A DNA stretch of 64,000 nt from Aliiroseovarius sp. S1123 (GTDB lineage Bacteria; Pseudomonadota; Alphaproteobacteria; Rhodobacterales; Rhodobacteraceae), in the NCBI RefSeq assembly GCF_023015885.1, contig NZ_JALKBE010000001.1:310001-374000 (forward strand), given 5' to 3'. The notes under the pieces were generated by a model. It saw only the letters and a list, made by a program, of their open reading frames with translations, did no database searches and was not told the origin of the DNA. Positions within the stretch are counted from its first letter, which is position 1, and the number at the start of each line of letters is the position of its first letter. Shown here in pieces: positions 8,109 through 17,108 of this stretch. The translations under genes were made by a program, and so were the position numbers.

Positions 8109-9097
8109 CGAAAAAGTACAAGGTTGTCGGGATTGGCAACGCGGTTGTGGATGTCATCACCACCGCCGATGACAGCTTTCTGGAACTGATGGGCATTGAA
8201 AAAGGCATCATGCAGTTGGTTGAGAAAGAGCGGGCCGAGGTGCTGTATGCCGCGATGCAGGATCGCAAGCAGGCGGCCGGTGGATCGGTTGCGAACACGA
8301 TCGCCGGGATTGGCAATCTGGGTCTGACGACTGGGTTTGTCGGCCGCGTGCACGAGGATGCCCTTGGGCATTTCTATGCCGACGCGATGGAGATGGACGG
8401 CACCCGCTTTGTGAACCCACCCGTGCCGGGCGGCGAGCTGCCGACCTCGCGCTCGATGATTTTTGTCTCGCCCGATGGCGAACGCTCGATGAACACCTAT
8501 CTGGGCATCTCGGCCGAGCTGGGTCCGGACGACGTGGATCCCAAGGTCGCGGCCGACGCCGAGATCGTGTTTCTGGAAGGCTATCTTTTCGACAAGGACA
8601 AAGGGAAAGACGCGTTCATCGCCATGGCTCGTGCCTGTCGCGCGGGCGGCGGTAAGGCTGGCATCGCGATTTCCGACCCGTTCTGCGTCGAACGTCACCG
8701 CACCGACTTCCTGATTCTGATCGAGCACGAGCTGGACTATGTGATTGGCAACGAGGAAGAGCTGAAAGCACTGTTCCAAACCGATGATCTGGAAGAGGCA
8801 ATGGCGAAAACGGCCGCGATCTGCCCGTTGGTCGCCTGTACACGCTCGGGCGACGGGGTATCGATCCTGGCGGGCGGCGAGCGTGTCGACGTGCCGGTTG
8901 AGCGCATCGTCCCGGTGGACGCCACCGGGGCAGGCGACGGCTTTGCTGCAGGCTTCCTGTACGGTCTGGCCACCGGCGCCGATCTGCGCACCTGTGGCGA
9001 GATGGGCTGTACTGTGGCGGGCGAGGTGATCCGCCATATCGGGCCGCGCGCAGACCGCAATCTGCCAGCGTTGTTCCGCGAAAAAGGGCTGATCTAA
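8105..9097 (+). CDS. PfkB-family carbohydrate/nucleoside kinase (adenosine kinase-like)
   Basis: Ribokinase-fold kinase of 330 residues. The N-terminal KVVGIGNAVVDVI strand is the usual substrate-site start. GGSVANTIAGIGNLG is PfkB signature 1, and DATGAGDGFAAGFLYG is signature 2, with the catalytic base Asp278. The alphaproteobacterial group is usually annotated as adenosine kinase, but the substrate (adenosine, inosine or a sugar) cannot be settled from sequence. Start at 8105 chosen because ATGA overlaps the nth stop; a longer frame from 8054 lies within nth. A strong bidirectional terminator follows. Confidence 0.85.
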   Translation: MTKKYKVVGIGNAVVDVITTADDSFLELMGIEKGIMQLVEKERAEVLYAAMQDRKQAAGGSVANTIAGIGNLGLTTGFVGRVHEDALGHFYADAMEMDGTRFVNPPVPGGELPTSRSMIFVSPDGERSMNTYLGISAELGPDDVDPKVAADAEIVFLEGYLFDKDKGKDAFIAMARACRAGGGKAGIAISDPFCVERHRTDFLILIEHELDYVIGNEEELKALFQTDDLEEAMAKTAAICPLVACTRSGDGVSILAGGERVDVPVERIVPVDATGAGDGFAAGFLYGLATGADLRTCGEMGCTVAGEVIRHIGPRADRNLPALFREKGLI

Positions 9098-9110
9098 GCC
9101 AACAAATGAA

Positions 9111-9140
9111 AAAGCCCGGATCAAGCGATCCGGGCTTTCT
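9111..9140. terminator. Bidirectional rho-independent terminator
   Basis: Twelve-base perfect stem AAAGCCCGGATC / GATCCGGGCTTT with an AAGC loop (9111-9138). T-rich tails lie on both strands. It is shared by the convergent kinase gene and the OsmC gene. Confidence 0.9.
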
Positions 9141-9141
9141 T

Positions 9142-9558
9142 TTATTCGGTGTCCACGACCTCGTAATCATGGGTGACGTTGGCCAAGGCCGCCATTATCG
9201 CCGAGGCCGAACAGTATTTGTCCACCGACAGCGAAATCGCGCGTTCCACCTTGTCTGCGCTGACCCCACGGCCTTTGACGATGAAGTGCAGGTGGATCTT
9301 GGTGAAGACCTTTGGGTCGGTCTCGGCCCGCTCGGCGTCGACTTCAACGTCAACATCTTCAATGCGCTGACGTTGCTTTTGCAGGATCGACACAACATCA
9401 TAGGCAGAACAGCCCGCGGTTCCGATCAAGAGCAGCTCCATCGGGCTGGGACCGGGCGTTCCTGCGCCGTCATGGCCGGTACCCAGAACAATGTTGTGGC
9501 CTGTGCCAGAGGTGCCAATAAAGGTACGGGCCTCGGCCCATTTTACGCGCGCTTTCAT
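9142..9558 (-). CDS. OsmC/Ohr-family protein
   Basis: Protein of 138 residues in the OsmC superfamily of thiol-dependent peroxidase-like proteins. The two family cysteines are present: Cys50 in TAGCSAYDVVS and Cys116 in VDKYCSAS. They are the pair that reduces organic hydroperoxides in OsmC and Ohr. The sequence is closer to the YhfA-like OsmC branch than to Ohr, a group with little tested function, so the substrate is uncertain. The stop lies against the bidirectional terminator. The next gene upstream on the same strand (sulfotransferase, ending at 9586) is 27 bases away and may be cotranscribed. Confidence 0.85.
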   Translation of the reverse strand: MKARVKWAEARTFIGTSGTGHNIVLGTGHDGAGTPGPSPMELLLIGTAGCSAYDVVSILQKQRQRIEDVDVEVDAERAETDPKVFTKIHLHFIVKGRGVSADKVERAISLSVDKYCSASAIMAALANVTHDYEVVDTE

Positions 9559-9585
9559 GTGGTGTCCTTCGCAGTCAGAAGGGGA

Positions 9586-10404
9586 TCAGTCGCCCAGTTT
9601 GGCGTGGACCTCGTCCAGATCAATCTCGCCAATGGGCATTTTGTTCCCAGGATTTTCGAAGTCGTACTTAAACAACTCGAAGTCCTGTTTGAAGATCTCA
9701 TAGACAAGATGCATGGATAGATCGTCAAAATAGTCTTCGACCGGGTGGGCGCGCTTGGGGCCGTGACCCTCGCTTTCGTTGAAACGCGGGATCTGGGCAA
9801 GGTCGACGGCGTGCGGCGTCTCGATCGCGTCCAGCACGGATTGCATCCCGTCGTTAAACTTTTCGGTCCAGAAGATGTTGTCGTAGCGCCCGCCATTGAC
9901 GATGAAGGTCGAGACATGACCCGACATCGCTGACCAATGGATGTCCGGGTCCATCGGTTTGCGCCAGCGGATGGTGTCGCGGGCAAACAGAAGAAAACGG
10001 CGGAAGCTTTGGATCTGGTCAAATTCAAACCCGGTTTCGGGGTCCCCGACCTCGATCCCGTATTTCTGGATCAGAAGTGGCACCAGATTGCCGCGATAGC
10101 GACGACCATTGCGTTGGATGCCACAGATCTTGTCAAAGAAGCTGGACAGGATCCGTGTGTAAGGATTGCGCACACAGGTGAAGGCATAGCTTTGGTGTTC
10201 GCGCACATTGGCTGCGATCTTCGGCTGAGAATAGTCCTGCGCCCACTTGTGCATCCGGTCTTTGCTGTCGTGAATGTCGCCATCAAAAAACTCGCCATGA
10301 TCCGAATAGAACATGATTTGTCCGATGGTCGAACAGGCACATTTGGGAACCACGCGATAGACTACGCTTTCGCTTTCGGTCATCCAGATGCCGGGAAACC
10401 CCAT
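9586..10404 (-). CDS. Sulfotransferase family 2 (glycan sulfotransferase-like)
   Basis: Protein of 272 residues with the PAPS-dependent sulfotransferase signature. VPKCACSTIG (residues 19-28) is the 5'-phosphosulfate loop, and CVRNPYTRILSSF (77-89) is the 3'-phosphate site. The lack of a membrane segment suggests cytoplasmic action. Members of this branch sulfate carbohydrates. The gene is head-to-head with a Branch-type glycosyltransferase gene (149 bases between starts), so both probably act on one cell-surface glycan. Acceptor unknown. Confidence 0.85.
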   Translation of the reverse strand: MGFPGIWMTESESVVYRVVPKCACSTIGQIMFYSDHGEFFDGDIHDSKDRMHKWAQDYSQPKIAANVREHQSYAFTCVRNPYTRILSSFFDKICGIQRNGRRYRGNLVPLLIQKYGIEVGDPETGFEFDQIQSFRRFLLFARDTIRWRKPMDPDIHWSAMSGHVSTFIVNGGRYDNIFWTEKFNDGMQSVLDAIETPHAVDLAQIPRFNESEGHGPKRAHPVEDYFDDLSMHLVYEIFKQDFELFKYDFENPGNKMPIGEIDLDEVHAKLGD

Positions 10405-10553
10405 AAAATACCTCGTCTTCTAATTACTTGGTCTGCGCAGATAGTTTGTTTGTGAACAGATTGCGGAAAAAAGTAAAGAATCTCTGTTTTTCTGATAGAT
10501 GTTCACGCTATTTAAGTCGGGATATCGTCAGTTCTAAAGGTCTATTACGCGAC

Positions 10554-12131
10554 ATGGCCCAAATCGCCTTCATTTTGCTGTGCCACAAAGACCCCGAGGC
10601 TGTCATTTCTCAGGCCCGGCAGCTGACGGCGGCGGGCGACTATATGGCGATCCATTTTGATGCCCGCGCCAACCCGGCGGATTTTCAGCGCATTCAGGAT
10701 GCGTTGAAAGACAATCCCAATGTGACTTTTGCCAAGAAACGCATCAAATGCGGATGGGGGGAATGGTCCTTGGTGCAGGCGTCGTTGAACGCCGTCGAGG
10801 CCGCCTTAGAGACGTTCCCACGCGCCACGCATTTCTACATGCTGTCGGGTGATTGTATGGCGATCAAGTCGGCCGAATACGCGCACGAGCTATTGGATCG
10901 CGACGACGTCGACTATATCGAGAGCTTCGATTTCTTCGAAAGCGACTGGATCAAGACCGGCATGAAGGAAGAGCGGTTGATCTATCGCCACTTCCTGAAC
11001 GAACGCAAACACAAGAAACTGTTTGATACCTCCTTCCAGTTGCAAAAGAAGCTGGGCCTAACGCGCGAAATCCCTGCGGATCTTCAGGTGATGATCGGCA
11101 GCCAATGGTGGTGTCTGCGCCGCCGCACCGTCGAGTGGGTAATGAAATTCTGCCAAGAGCGCAGAGACGTAATGCGGTTCTTCCGCACCACCTGGATCCC
11201 GGACGAGACCTTCTTTCAGACCATCGTGCGTCACTTGGTGCCGGACACTGAAATCCGCACCAGCACGTTGACCTTCCTGATGTTCACCGACTACGGGATG
11301 CCGGTGACGTTCTATAACGACCATTATGACTTGCTGCTGAGCCAGGACTTTCTGTTCGCCCGCAAGATCAGCCCCGAAGCGACCGAGCTAAAGCAGCGTC
11401 TGGGGGACCTTTACGCGGCCAAAGGGATCGAGTTCCAGATCTCGAACGAAGGGCGCAGCCTGTTTCGCTTCCTGACCAACCGGGGGCGCAATGGCGTCCG
11501 TTTCGCACCCCGTTTCTGGGAAGCCGAGGCCAGTTTGGGCCGCGAGCGTGAGCTTCTGATTGTCGTGGCCAAGAAATGGCACGTCGCCAAACGGTTGGTC
11601 CACAAGATCAAAGAAGTCACCGGGATCGAGACGATCGAATACCTGTTCGATGAAGCCAGCTGCCCGATGCCGGATCTGGGTGGCATCCAGACCCAGATGA
11701 GCAAACGTGCGCGCCACCGTCGGGCGCTGATGCGGATGCTGTTCGAGTACTACGACACCGACCGCATGGTCGTGTGTATGGACCCCAAGAATATGGAGAT
11801 GTTCCAAGACTTCTTCGCAGACCGCTGCACCACGCGGCTGCTGGAAATCGAAAGCGTCTTCACGGACGACTATCTGGCCGGGCATGCCATCCGTATCGGG
11901 CTTGCGGGCGAGAATACATCGAAAGCGGCGATGGACCGGCTTTTGCCGACGATCCGCGCGGATGTGACGGGCGAAAGTGACCGGATCCGGGACGCGGGCT
12001 TTCAGAACTACTATCGCATCAGCGAGCTGCGCGAGGCGCCGGAAAATGCGCTCGCCATTTCGCAATTCCTGTCGATCCAGCCCGATGAGGCGCTTCAGAT
12101 CGCACAGACCAATCACCTGTTTGAGGACTGA
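10554..12131 (+). CDS. Branch-type beta-1,6-N-acetylglucosaminyltransferase-like protein
   Basis: Protein of 525 residues. The first ~260 residues resemble the Core-2/I-branching (GT14-like) domain: an N-terminal AFILLCHKDPE strand, then a SGDCMAIKS donor-site segment, and GSQWWCLRRRTVEWV further on. The C-terminal half is a separate conserved domain that I recall as DUF5927, found with this domain in Rhodobacteraceae. Start at 10554 chosen because MAQIAFILL begins the fold; the open frame to 10428 is unconserved. Likely a glycosyltransferase for an extracellular or capsular glycan, working with the divergent sulfotransferase. Donor and acceptor are inferred only. Confidence 0.75.
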   Translation: MAQIAFILLCHKDPEAVISQARQLTAAGDYMAIHFDARANPADFQRIQDALKDNPNVTFAKKRIKCGWGEWSLVQASLNAVEAALETFPRATHFYMLSGDCMAIKSAEYAHELLDRDDVDYIESFDFFESDWIKTGMKEERLIYRHFLNERKHKKLFDTSFQLQKKLGLTREIPADLQVMIGSQWWCLRRRTVEWVMKFCQERRDVMRFFRTTWIPDETFFQTIVRHLVPDTEIRTSTLTFLMFTDYGMPVTFYNDHYDLLLSQDFLFARKISPEATELKQRLGDLYAAKGIEFQISNEGRSLFRFLTNRGRNGVRFAPRFWEAEASLGRERELLIVVAKKWHVAKRLVHKIKEVTGIETIEYLFDEASCPMPDLGGIQTQMSKRARHRRALMRMLFEYYDTDRMVVCMDPKNMEMFQDFFADRCTTRLLEIESVFTDDYLAGHAIRIGLAGENTSKAAMDRLLPTIRADVTGESDRIRDAGFQNYYRISELREAPENALAISQFLSIQPDEALQIAQTNHLFED

Positions 12132-12134
12132 CCA

Positions 12135-12518
12135 ATGCCCTACAGCTATGACGACCAGAACATCTTCGCCAAGATCCTGCGCGGCGAGATCCCGAATGAC
12201 ACCGTGTACGAGGATGAGCACGCGTTGGCGTTCAAGGACATCATGCCAAAAGCGCCGCACCACGTTCTGGTGATTCCCAAGGGCCCGTATGTGACCTACG
12301 ATCATCTGGCCGCCGAAGGTTCGGACGCCGAGATCGTTGGCTTCACCCGCGCTGTGGGCAAGGTCTGCGCACTTCTGGGAGTCGAGCCGGGCAATGCTGG
12401 CGATGGCTACCGGCTGATTTCCAACGCGGGCGAGCATGGCGTACAAGAGGTTCCGCACCTGCACGTTCATATTCTGGCAGGCCGCCCCATCGGGCGCATG
12501 GTATCGCGCGCGGATTGA
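12135..12518 (+). CDS. HIT-family nucleotide hydrolase (HinT-like)
   Basis: Histidine-triad protein of 127 residues. The motif VPHLHVHIL gives His108, His110 and His112, the last being the nucleophile toward nucleoside phosphoramidates and AMP conjugates. An N-terminal NIFAKILRGEIP segment is typical of the HINT branch. It starts three bases after the stop of the glycosyltransferase gene and is probably cotranscribed, though the role is housekeeping. Confidence 0.92.
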   Translation: MPYSYDDQNIFAKILRGEIPNDTVYEDEHALAFKDIMPKAPHHVLVIPKGPYVTYDHLAAEGSDAEIVGFTRAVGKVCALLGVEPGNAGDGYRLISNAGEHGVQEVPHLHVHILAGRPIGRMVSRAD

Positions 12519-12587
12519 CGGTTCGCTCTTGCGGCACCGCCCGCGCGGGGCGTAAATAGATCAACACAAATGACAGAGGTGTCTCAC

Positions 12588-12776
12588 ATGACCCAACCGG
12601 CTCCTGAAACCAAGATTGTTGACAGCTACAAGGTCTCTTGCGACGGCGGCGAGGGCGCGCTGGGCCATCCGCGCGTCTATCTGCAGATCCCGAACGAACA
12701 TGGCTGGGTGGAATGCCCCTATTGCGATTGCAAGTTCGTCCACAAGGATCACGCAGACGACGACAAAGCCGCCTGA
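12588..12776 (+). CDS. Zinc-finger (CHCC) protein, NDUFS6-like
   Basis: Small protein of 62 residues with a CHCC zinc-binding pattern: a cysteine and histidine in [12 protein letters not shown] and then CPYC close to the C-terminus. This is the domain of mitochondrial complex I subunit NDUFS6 and its alphaproteobacterial homologues, which associate with NADH dehydrogenase. Start at 12588 preferred because AGAGGTG lies upstream; an ATG at 12570 has no ribosome site. A GC-rich hairpin with four T residues follows at 12803. Confidence 0.8.
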   Translation: MTQPAPETKIVDSYKVSCDGGEGALGHPRVYLQIPNEHGWVECPYCDCKFVHKDHADDDKAA

Positions 12777-12802
12777 TTTCTGCCGGGCTGCACTTAAATC
12801 CG

Positions 12803-12831
12803 GGCCGCGGGCTGGTGCCTCGCGGCCTTTT
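12803..12831 (+). terminator. Probable rho-independent terminator
   Basis: Stem GGCCGCG / CGCGGCC (12803-12809 and 12821-12827) with an 11-base loop, followed by TTTT, 26 bases after the zinc-finger gene. Confidence 0.6.
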
Positions 12832-12870
12832 GCGTCTTAACTGGTCACACGCGTTTCAGGGGGAATTCCA

Positions 12871-15663
12871 ATGAGCTTTGGCAAGGGTTGTCATCTGCAT
12901 CTGGTCGATGGATCGGCCTTTATCTTTCGGGCCTATCACGCGCTGCCTCCGCTGACGCGCAAATCCGACGGGCTGCCCATCGGGGCGGTGGCCGGGTTCT
13001 GCAACATGTTGTTCAAGTTCATCGAAGACAATGCAGGTGCCGACGCGCCCACCCATGTGGCGGTGATCTTCGACCATTCCGGCAAGACCTTCCGCAGTGA
13101 CATCTACCCCGACTACAAAGCCAACCGTCCCCCAGCGCCTGAAGACCTGCGCCCGCAATTCCCGCTGACCCGCGACGCCACCCGTGCCTTCAACATCGCC
13201 TGTATCGAGGTCGAAGGATTCGAGGCAGACGACATCATCGCGACCCTTGCACGCCAAGCGGACGAGGCGGGCGGCCGCGTCACCATCCTGTCCTCTGACA
13301 AGGACCTGATGCAGCTAGTAGGCGGCGGCGTCGAAATGCTCGACCCGATGAAGAACAAGCGGATCGGCGTCGAAGGCGTGGAAGAGAAATTTGGCGTCGG
13401 CCCCAACCGCGTGGTCGATGTGCAGGCGCTGGCAGGTGATAGCGTCGATAACGTGCCCGGCGCGCCCGGGATTGGCATCAAGACCGCCGCGCTTCTGATC
13501 AACGAATTCGGCGACCTCGACACGCTTCTGGAACGCGCCGAGGAGATCAAACAACCCAAACGCCGGCAGACCCTTATCGAGCAAGCTGACTTAATCCGCA
13601 TCAGCCGCGATCTGGTGAAGCTGGACGACCAGATGGATCTGGACGTGGCGTTTGAGGATCTGGAGCTAAGGGATCCGGAACCCGACACGATCTTGAGTTT
13701 CTTGGCCGAAATGGAGTTCCGGACCCTCACCAACCGCGTCGCGGGCAAGCTGGGGATGGACGCACCCGAGATCGCGCAGCCTGAAGGCGGCGACGCGCCC
13801 GCTGCGCCCGAAATGCCCGCTATCGACCCCGAGAAATACGAGTGGGTCAAAGACATGGACGCGCTGGGTGCATGGATCGACCGCGCCTATGCGCGCGGCT
13901 ATGTGGCGTTCGACACGGAAACCACCGGACTGAACGAAATGTTGGTCGATCTGGTCGGCATCTCGCTGGCGGTTGAGGTTGGCGAGGCTTGCTATATCCC
14001 TCTGACCCACAAAAGCAGCCAGGCGGATGACCTTTTTGGAGGCTCGGAACTGGCCGAGGGGCAATTGCCACTGGATCAGGTCATTGCCGCGCTGAAACCG
14101 ATGCTCGAGGATCCGGCGATCCTGAAGATCGGCCAGAACATGAAATACGACGCCAAAATCTTGGCGCGCTATGGTGTGAATGTGGCCTCCATCGACGATA
14201 CGATGTTGATGTCTTATGCCCAAAATGCTGGCTTGCATGGGCACGGCATGGACAAGCTGTCGGAAGAATACCTCTCGCACAGCCCGATCTCGATCAAGTC
14301 GCTGTTGGGCACGGGAAAATCTGCGATCACCTTCGATCGTGTGCCGATCGAAGATGCAGTGAAATACGCGGCCGAGGATGCGGATATTACGCTGCGCCTC
14401 TGGCAGATCCTGAAGCCCCGCCTGCACAGCAATCACGTCACCCGCGTCTATGAGCGTCTGGAACGCCCGCTTGTGCCGGTGCTGGCGCAGATGGAGATGA
14501 CGGGCATCAAGGTCGACCGCGAGGTACTGTCGCGCATGTCCAACGCCTTTGCCCAGAAGATGGCGGGCTACGAGGCTGAACTGCACGAAATCGCAGGCCG
14601 TGACTTCAACGTGCAATCCCCTGCGCAGGTAGGTGAAATCCTGTTTGGCGAGATGGAGCTGCCCGGCGGCAAGAAAACCAAGACCGGCCAGTGGTCGACG
14701 CCTGCCGACGTGCTTGAAGACCTCGCCGCAGAACACCCCTTCGCCGCGCGGGTTCTGGACTATCGCCAGCTGCAAAAGCTGAAATCGACATATACCGACG
14801 CACTGCAGGATCACCTCCACCCGGAAACGGGCCGCGTGCATACGTCTTACCTGCAGTCCGGGGCGAACACAGGTCGCATGGCGTCCAGTGATCCGAACCT
14901 GCAAAACATCCCCGTGCGCTCGGAAGAAGGGCGCCGCATCCGTGAGGCATTTGTTGCCCCCGAAGGCACCAAGCTGATCAGCCTTGACTACAGCCAGATC
15001 GAACTGCGCATTCTGGCCCATATGGCCGGGATCGACGCGCTGAAACAGGCCTTCCGCGACGGCCACGACATTCACGCCATGACGGCGAGCGAGATGTTCG
15101 ACGTGCCGCTGGACGAGATGACGCCAGACATCCGTCGTCAGGCCAAGGCGATTAACTTCGGTGTGATCTATGGCATCTCGGGCTTCGGTCTGGCGCGCAA
15201 TCTGCGCATCCCGCGGGCCGAGGCACAGGGCTTCATCGACCGCTATTTCGAACGCTTCCCGGGCATTCGCACATACATGGACTCGACGATTGAGTTCGCC
15301 AAGGAACACAAGCGGGTCGAGACCCTGTTTGGCCGCCGCATCCACACGCCCGAGATCGGCGCAAAAGGCCCACAGGCAGGCTTCGCCAAACGCGCCGCGA
15401 TCAACGCACCCATTCAGGGCACCGCCGCCGACATCATCCGTCGCGCCATGATCCGCATGCCGGATGCCATCGCAAAGCTGCCTGCCAAGATGCTTCTGCA
15501 AGTCCACGACGAACTGATCTTCGAAGTCGAGGAAAACGCCGTGGACGAGGTGATCGAGACCGTCCGCCACGTTATGGAAGGTGCGGCAGAACCCGCGATC
15601 AAACTGGACGTGCCGCTGGTGGTGGATGCAGGCGTAGGCATGAACTGGGCCGAGGCGCACTAA
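12871..15663 (+). CDS. polA: DNA polymerase I
   Basis: Full-length Pol I of 930 residues for gap filling and Okazaki-primer removal. The 5'-nuclease domain spans about 1-290 (LVDGSAFIFRAYHA; VEGFEADDIIATLA; LSSDKDLMQL). The proofreading domain spans about 320-510, with DTETTGLN at 348-355 (Asp348 and Glu350 present, so 3'-5' activity looks intact). Polymerase motif A is DYSQIELRI (Asp706), the O-helix is RRQAKAINFGVIYG, and motif C is VHDELIFE (Asp880). Monocistronic, with GGGGGAATTCCA as its ribosome site region. Nothing is missing. Confidence 0.97.
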   Translation: MSFGKGCHLHLVDGSAFIFRAYHALPPLTRKSDGLPIGAVAGFCNMLFKFIEDNAGADAPTHVAVIFDHSGKTFRSDIYPDYKANRPPAPEDLRPQFPLTRDATRAFNIACIEVEGFEADDIIATLARQADEAGGRVTILSSDKDLMQLVGGGVEMLDPMKNKRIGVEGVEEKFGVGPNRVVDVQALAGDSVDNVPGAPGIGIKTAALLINEFGDLDTLLERAEEIKQPKRRQTLIEQADLIRISRDLVKLDDQMDLDVAFEDLELRDPEPDTILSFLAEMEFRTLTNRVAGKLGMDAPEIAQPEGGDAPAAPEMPAIDPEKYEWVKDMDALGAWIDRAYARGYVAFDTETTGLNEMLVDLVGISLAVEVGEACYIPLTHKSSQADDLFGGSELAEGQLPLDQVIAALKPMLEDPAILKIGQNMKYDAKILARYGVNVASIDDTMLMSYAQNAGLHGHGMDKLSEEYLSHSPISIKSLLGTGKSAITFDRVPIEDAVKYAAEDADITLRLWQILKPRLHSNHVTRVYERLERPLVPVLAQMEMTGIKVDREVLSRMSNAFAQKMAGYEAELHEIAGRDFNVQSPAQVGEILFGEMELPGGKKTKTGQWSTPADVLEDLAAEHPFAARVLDYRQLQKLKSTYTDALQDHLHPETGRVHTSYLQSGANTGRMASSDPNLQNIPVRSEEGRRIREAFVAPEGTKLISLDYSQIELRILAHMAGIDALKQAFRDGHDIHAMTASEMFDVPLDEMTPDIRRQAKAINFGVIYGISGFGLARNLRIPRAEAQGFIDRYFERFPGIRTYMDSTIEFAKEHKRVETLFGRRIHTPEIGAKGPQAGFAKRAAINAPIQGTAADIIRRAMIRMPDAIAKLPAKMLLQVHDELIFEVEENAVDEVIETVRHVMEGAAEPAIKLDVPLVVDAGVGMNWAEAH

Positions 15664-15675
15664 GCGCCTTCGGGC

Positions 15676-16074
15676 CTAGTGACCTCCTGCACATTGGCGG
15701 TGATCGCCAAAGGCCGACAGGACCGAGCACTCGTCCTTGCCGTCGCAACTGTCCTTGATCCGCACCAGCTCGGCCTCAAGCCGTTTTAACCCGGCGATCC
15801 GGTCACGCACCTCGTCCAGATGCTCAGCCGCAATCCGGTGGCTTTCCGCGTGGTTGCTGGGCGCGATGGTCAGAAGATGGCGGATCATATCAATCGAAAG
15901 CCCAAGATCCCGGGCGTGCCGGATGAAATGCAGCCGGTCCAACCCCTCTTGCGAAAACCGCCGCTGGTTACCTTCGGTGCGTTCTTCTGCGGCGATCAAT
16001 CCCATCTGCTCGTAATAGCGGATGGTTGGCACCTTCACCCCGGTGCGGGTGGAAATCTGACCGATGGAAAACAT
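15676..16074 (-). CDS. MerR-family metal-responsive regulator (ZntR/CadR-like)
   Basis: Protein of 132 residues: MerR winged helix (1-70, GQISTRTGVKVPTIRYYEQMG), long dimerisation helix, and a cysteine-bearing C-terminus with Cys110, Cys116 and Cys128 plus histidines. This arrangement resembles ZntR/CadR/PbrR sensors of divalent soft metals rather than SoxR. It is divergent from a cation-diffusion-facilitator exporter. Between them lies a textbook MerR promoter with a 19-base spacer, so it very probably activates the exporter on metal binding. Which metal (Zn, Cd, Co or Pb) cannot be told. Confidence 0.9.
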   Translation of the reverse strand: MFSIGQISTRTGVKVPTIRYYEQMGLIAAEERTEGNQRRFSQEGLDRLHFIRHARDLGLSIDMIRHLLTIAPSNHAESHRIAAEHLDEVRDRIAGLKRLEAELVRIKDSCDGKDECSVLSAFGDHRQCAGGH

Positions 16075-16086
16075 GTGCTTTTCCTC

Positions 16087-16117
16087 TTGAACCTCTAGGG
16101 ACTAGAGGGATTATATC
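16087..16117 (+). promoter_or_regulatory. MerR-type promoter/operator for the CDF exporter
   Basis: TTGAAC (-35, 16087-16092) and TATATC (-10, 16112-16117) are separated by 19 bases, the overlong spacer typical of MerR-activated promoters. The dyad CCTCTAG-GGA-CTAGAGG (16092-16108) fills the spacer. Transcription would run right, into the exporter gene at 16158. Confidence 0.88.
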
Positions 16118-16157
16118 CAGTTGTGATAGGAACAACACCCGGAACCGGAGCGCCTTC

Positions 16158-17108
16158 ATGCCCCATGATCACAGCCACTCGCATGGCCATCACCATCATC
16201 ATCACATTGACCCAGAAGCGGGCGACTTGCGCGTCGGGCTGGCCGTTGCGGCAAACGTCCTTTTGACCCTCGCGCAGATTGTCGGCGGGCTGCTGTCCGG
16301 GTCGGTCGCGCTGATCGCGGATGCCATTCACAACCTGTCGGATGCGGCGTCTTTGGCGATTGCGTTCTTTGCCCGCAAGATTGCGCGCCGTCCCACCGAC
16401 GGGACCATGACCTTCGGCTATAAACGGGTCGAGCTGGTGGCCGCACTGATCAATCTGACCACGCTGATCGTGATCGGGATTTATCTGGCCTATGAGGGTG
16501 TTATGCGCTTTTTCAACCCACCCGAGGTGGCCGGGTGGCTGGTCATCATCGTGGCAGGCATCGCGCTGGTCGTGGACGCGGTGACAGCATTGCTGACATG
16601 GCGCATGGCAAAAGACAGTGCCAATATTCGGGCCGCGTTTCTGCACAACGTGGCAGATGCGCTGGGGTCCGTCGCGGTGATTGTTGTGGGCGTTCTGATC
16701 GTGGCATTTGACTGGCATCTGGCAGACCCGATTGCGACGCTGGGCATTGCGGCTTACGTGATCTGGATGGGCCTGTCCGAGCTGAAAGGCGTGGCACATA
16801 TCCTGATGCTGGGCGCACCGCAGGGCATCGATGTGGAAGAAGTTCTTAGCGGGATGGAGACCGTCCCGGGTGTCGAAAACGTACATCACCTTCACCTTTG
16901 GCAAATCAGCGAGGATGTGATCTCGCTCGAGGCGCACGTGGTGGTATCGGGGGGCGGCTGGTCCGACGTCCTTCCGGTGAAAGCTGCCGTGAAGGCGCAC
17001 CTGGTCGATCGTTGGGGGATTGCCCACGTCACGTTGGATATCGAAAACGTCGACGCGACCTGTGACACGCCGCAGCGGATCGGAGGGACCAAGCCGTCGC
17101 TTGGCTAG
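16158..17108 (+). CDS. Cation diffusion facilitator (CDF) metal exporter
   Basis: Inner-membrane divalent-cation/proton antiporter of 316 residues. The N-terminus is strongly His-rich (HDHSHSHGHHHHHH, residues 3-16), a metal-gathering tail. Six membrane helices follow. The transport-site signatures are ALIADAIHNLSDAASL in helix 2 and AFLHNVADALGSVAV in helix 5. The C-terminal cytosolic domain contains VHHLHLWQISED. This is the ZitB/CzcD type, most often zinc. Start at 16158 chosen over upstream frames because it gives the His tail and lies 40 bases after the MerR-type -10 box. Confidence 0.92.
   Translation: MPHDHSHSHGHHHHHHIDPEAGDLRVGLAVAANVLLTLAQIVGGLLSGSVALIADAIHNLSDAASLAIAFFARKIARRPTDGTMTFGYKRVELVAALINLTTLIVIGIYLAYEGVMRFFNPPEVAGWLVIIVAGIALVVDAVTALLTWRMAKDSANIRAAFLHNVADALGSVAVIVVGVLIVAFDWHLADPIATLGIAAYVIWMGLSELKGVAHILMLGAPQGIDVEEVLSGMETVPGVENVHHLHLWQISEDVISLEAHVVVSGGGWSDVLPVKAAVKAHLVDRWGIAHVTLDIENVDATCDTPQRIGGTKPSLG

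Noticed and set aside
13666-15660. 664-residue open frame antisense to polA
   Set aside because: Long antisense frames are common in GC-rich coding DNA; the composition is His/Arg/Gln-rich with no motif, while polA is unmistakable.
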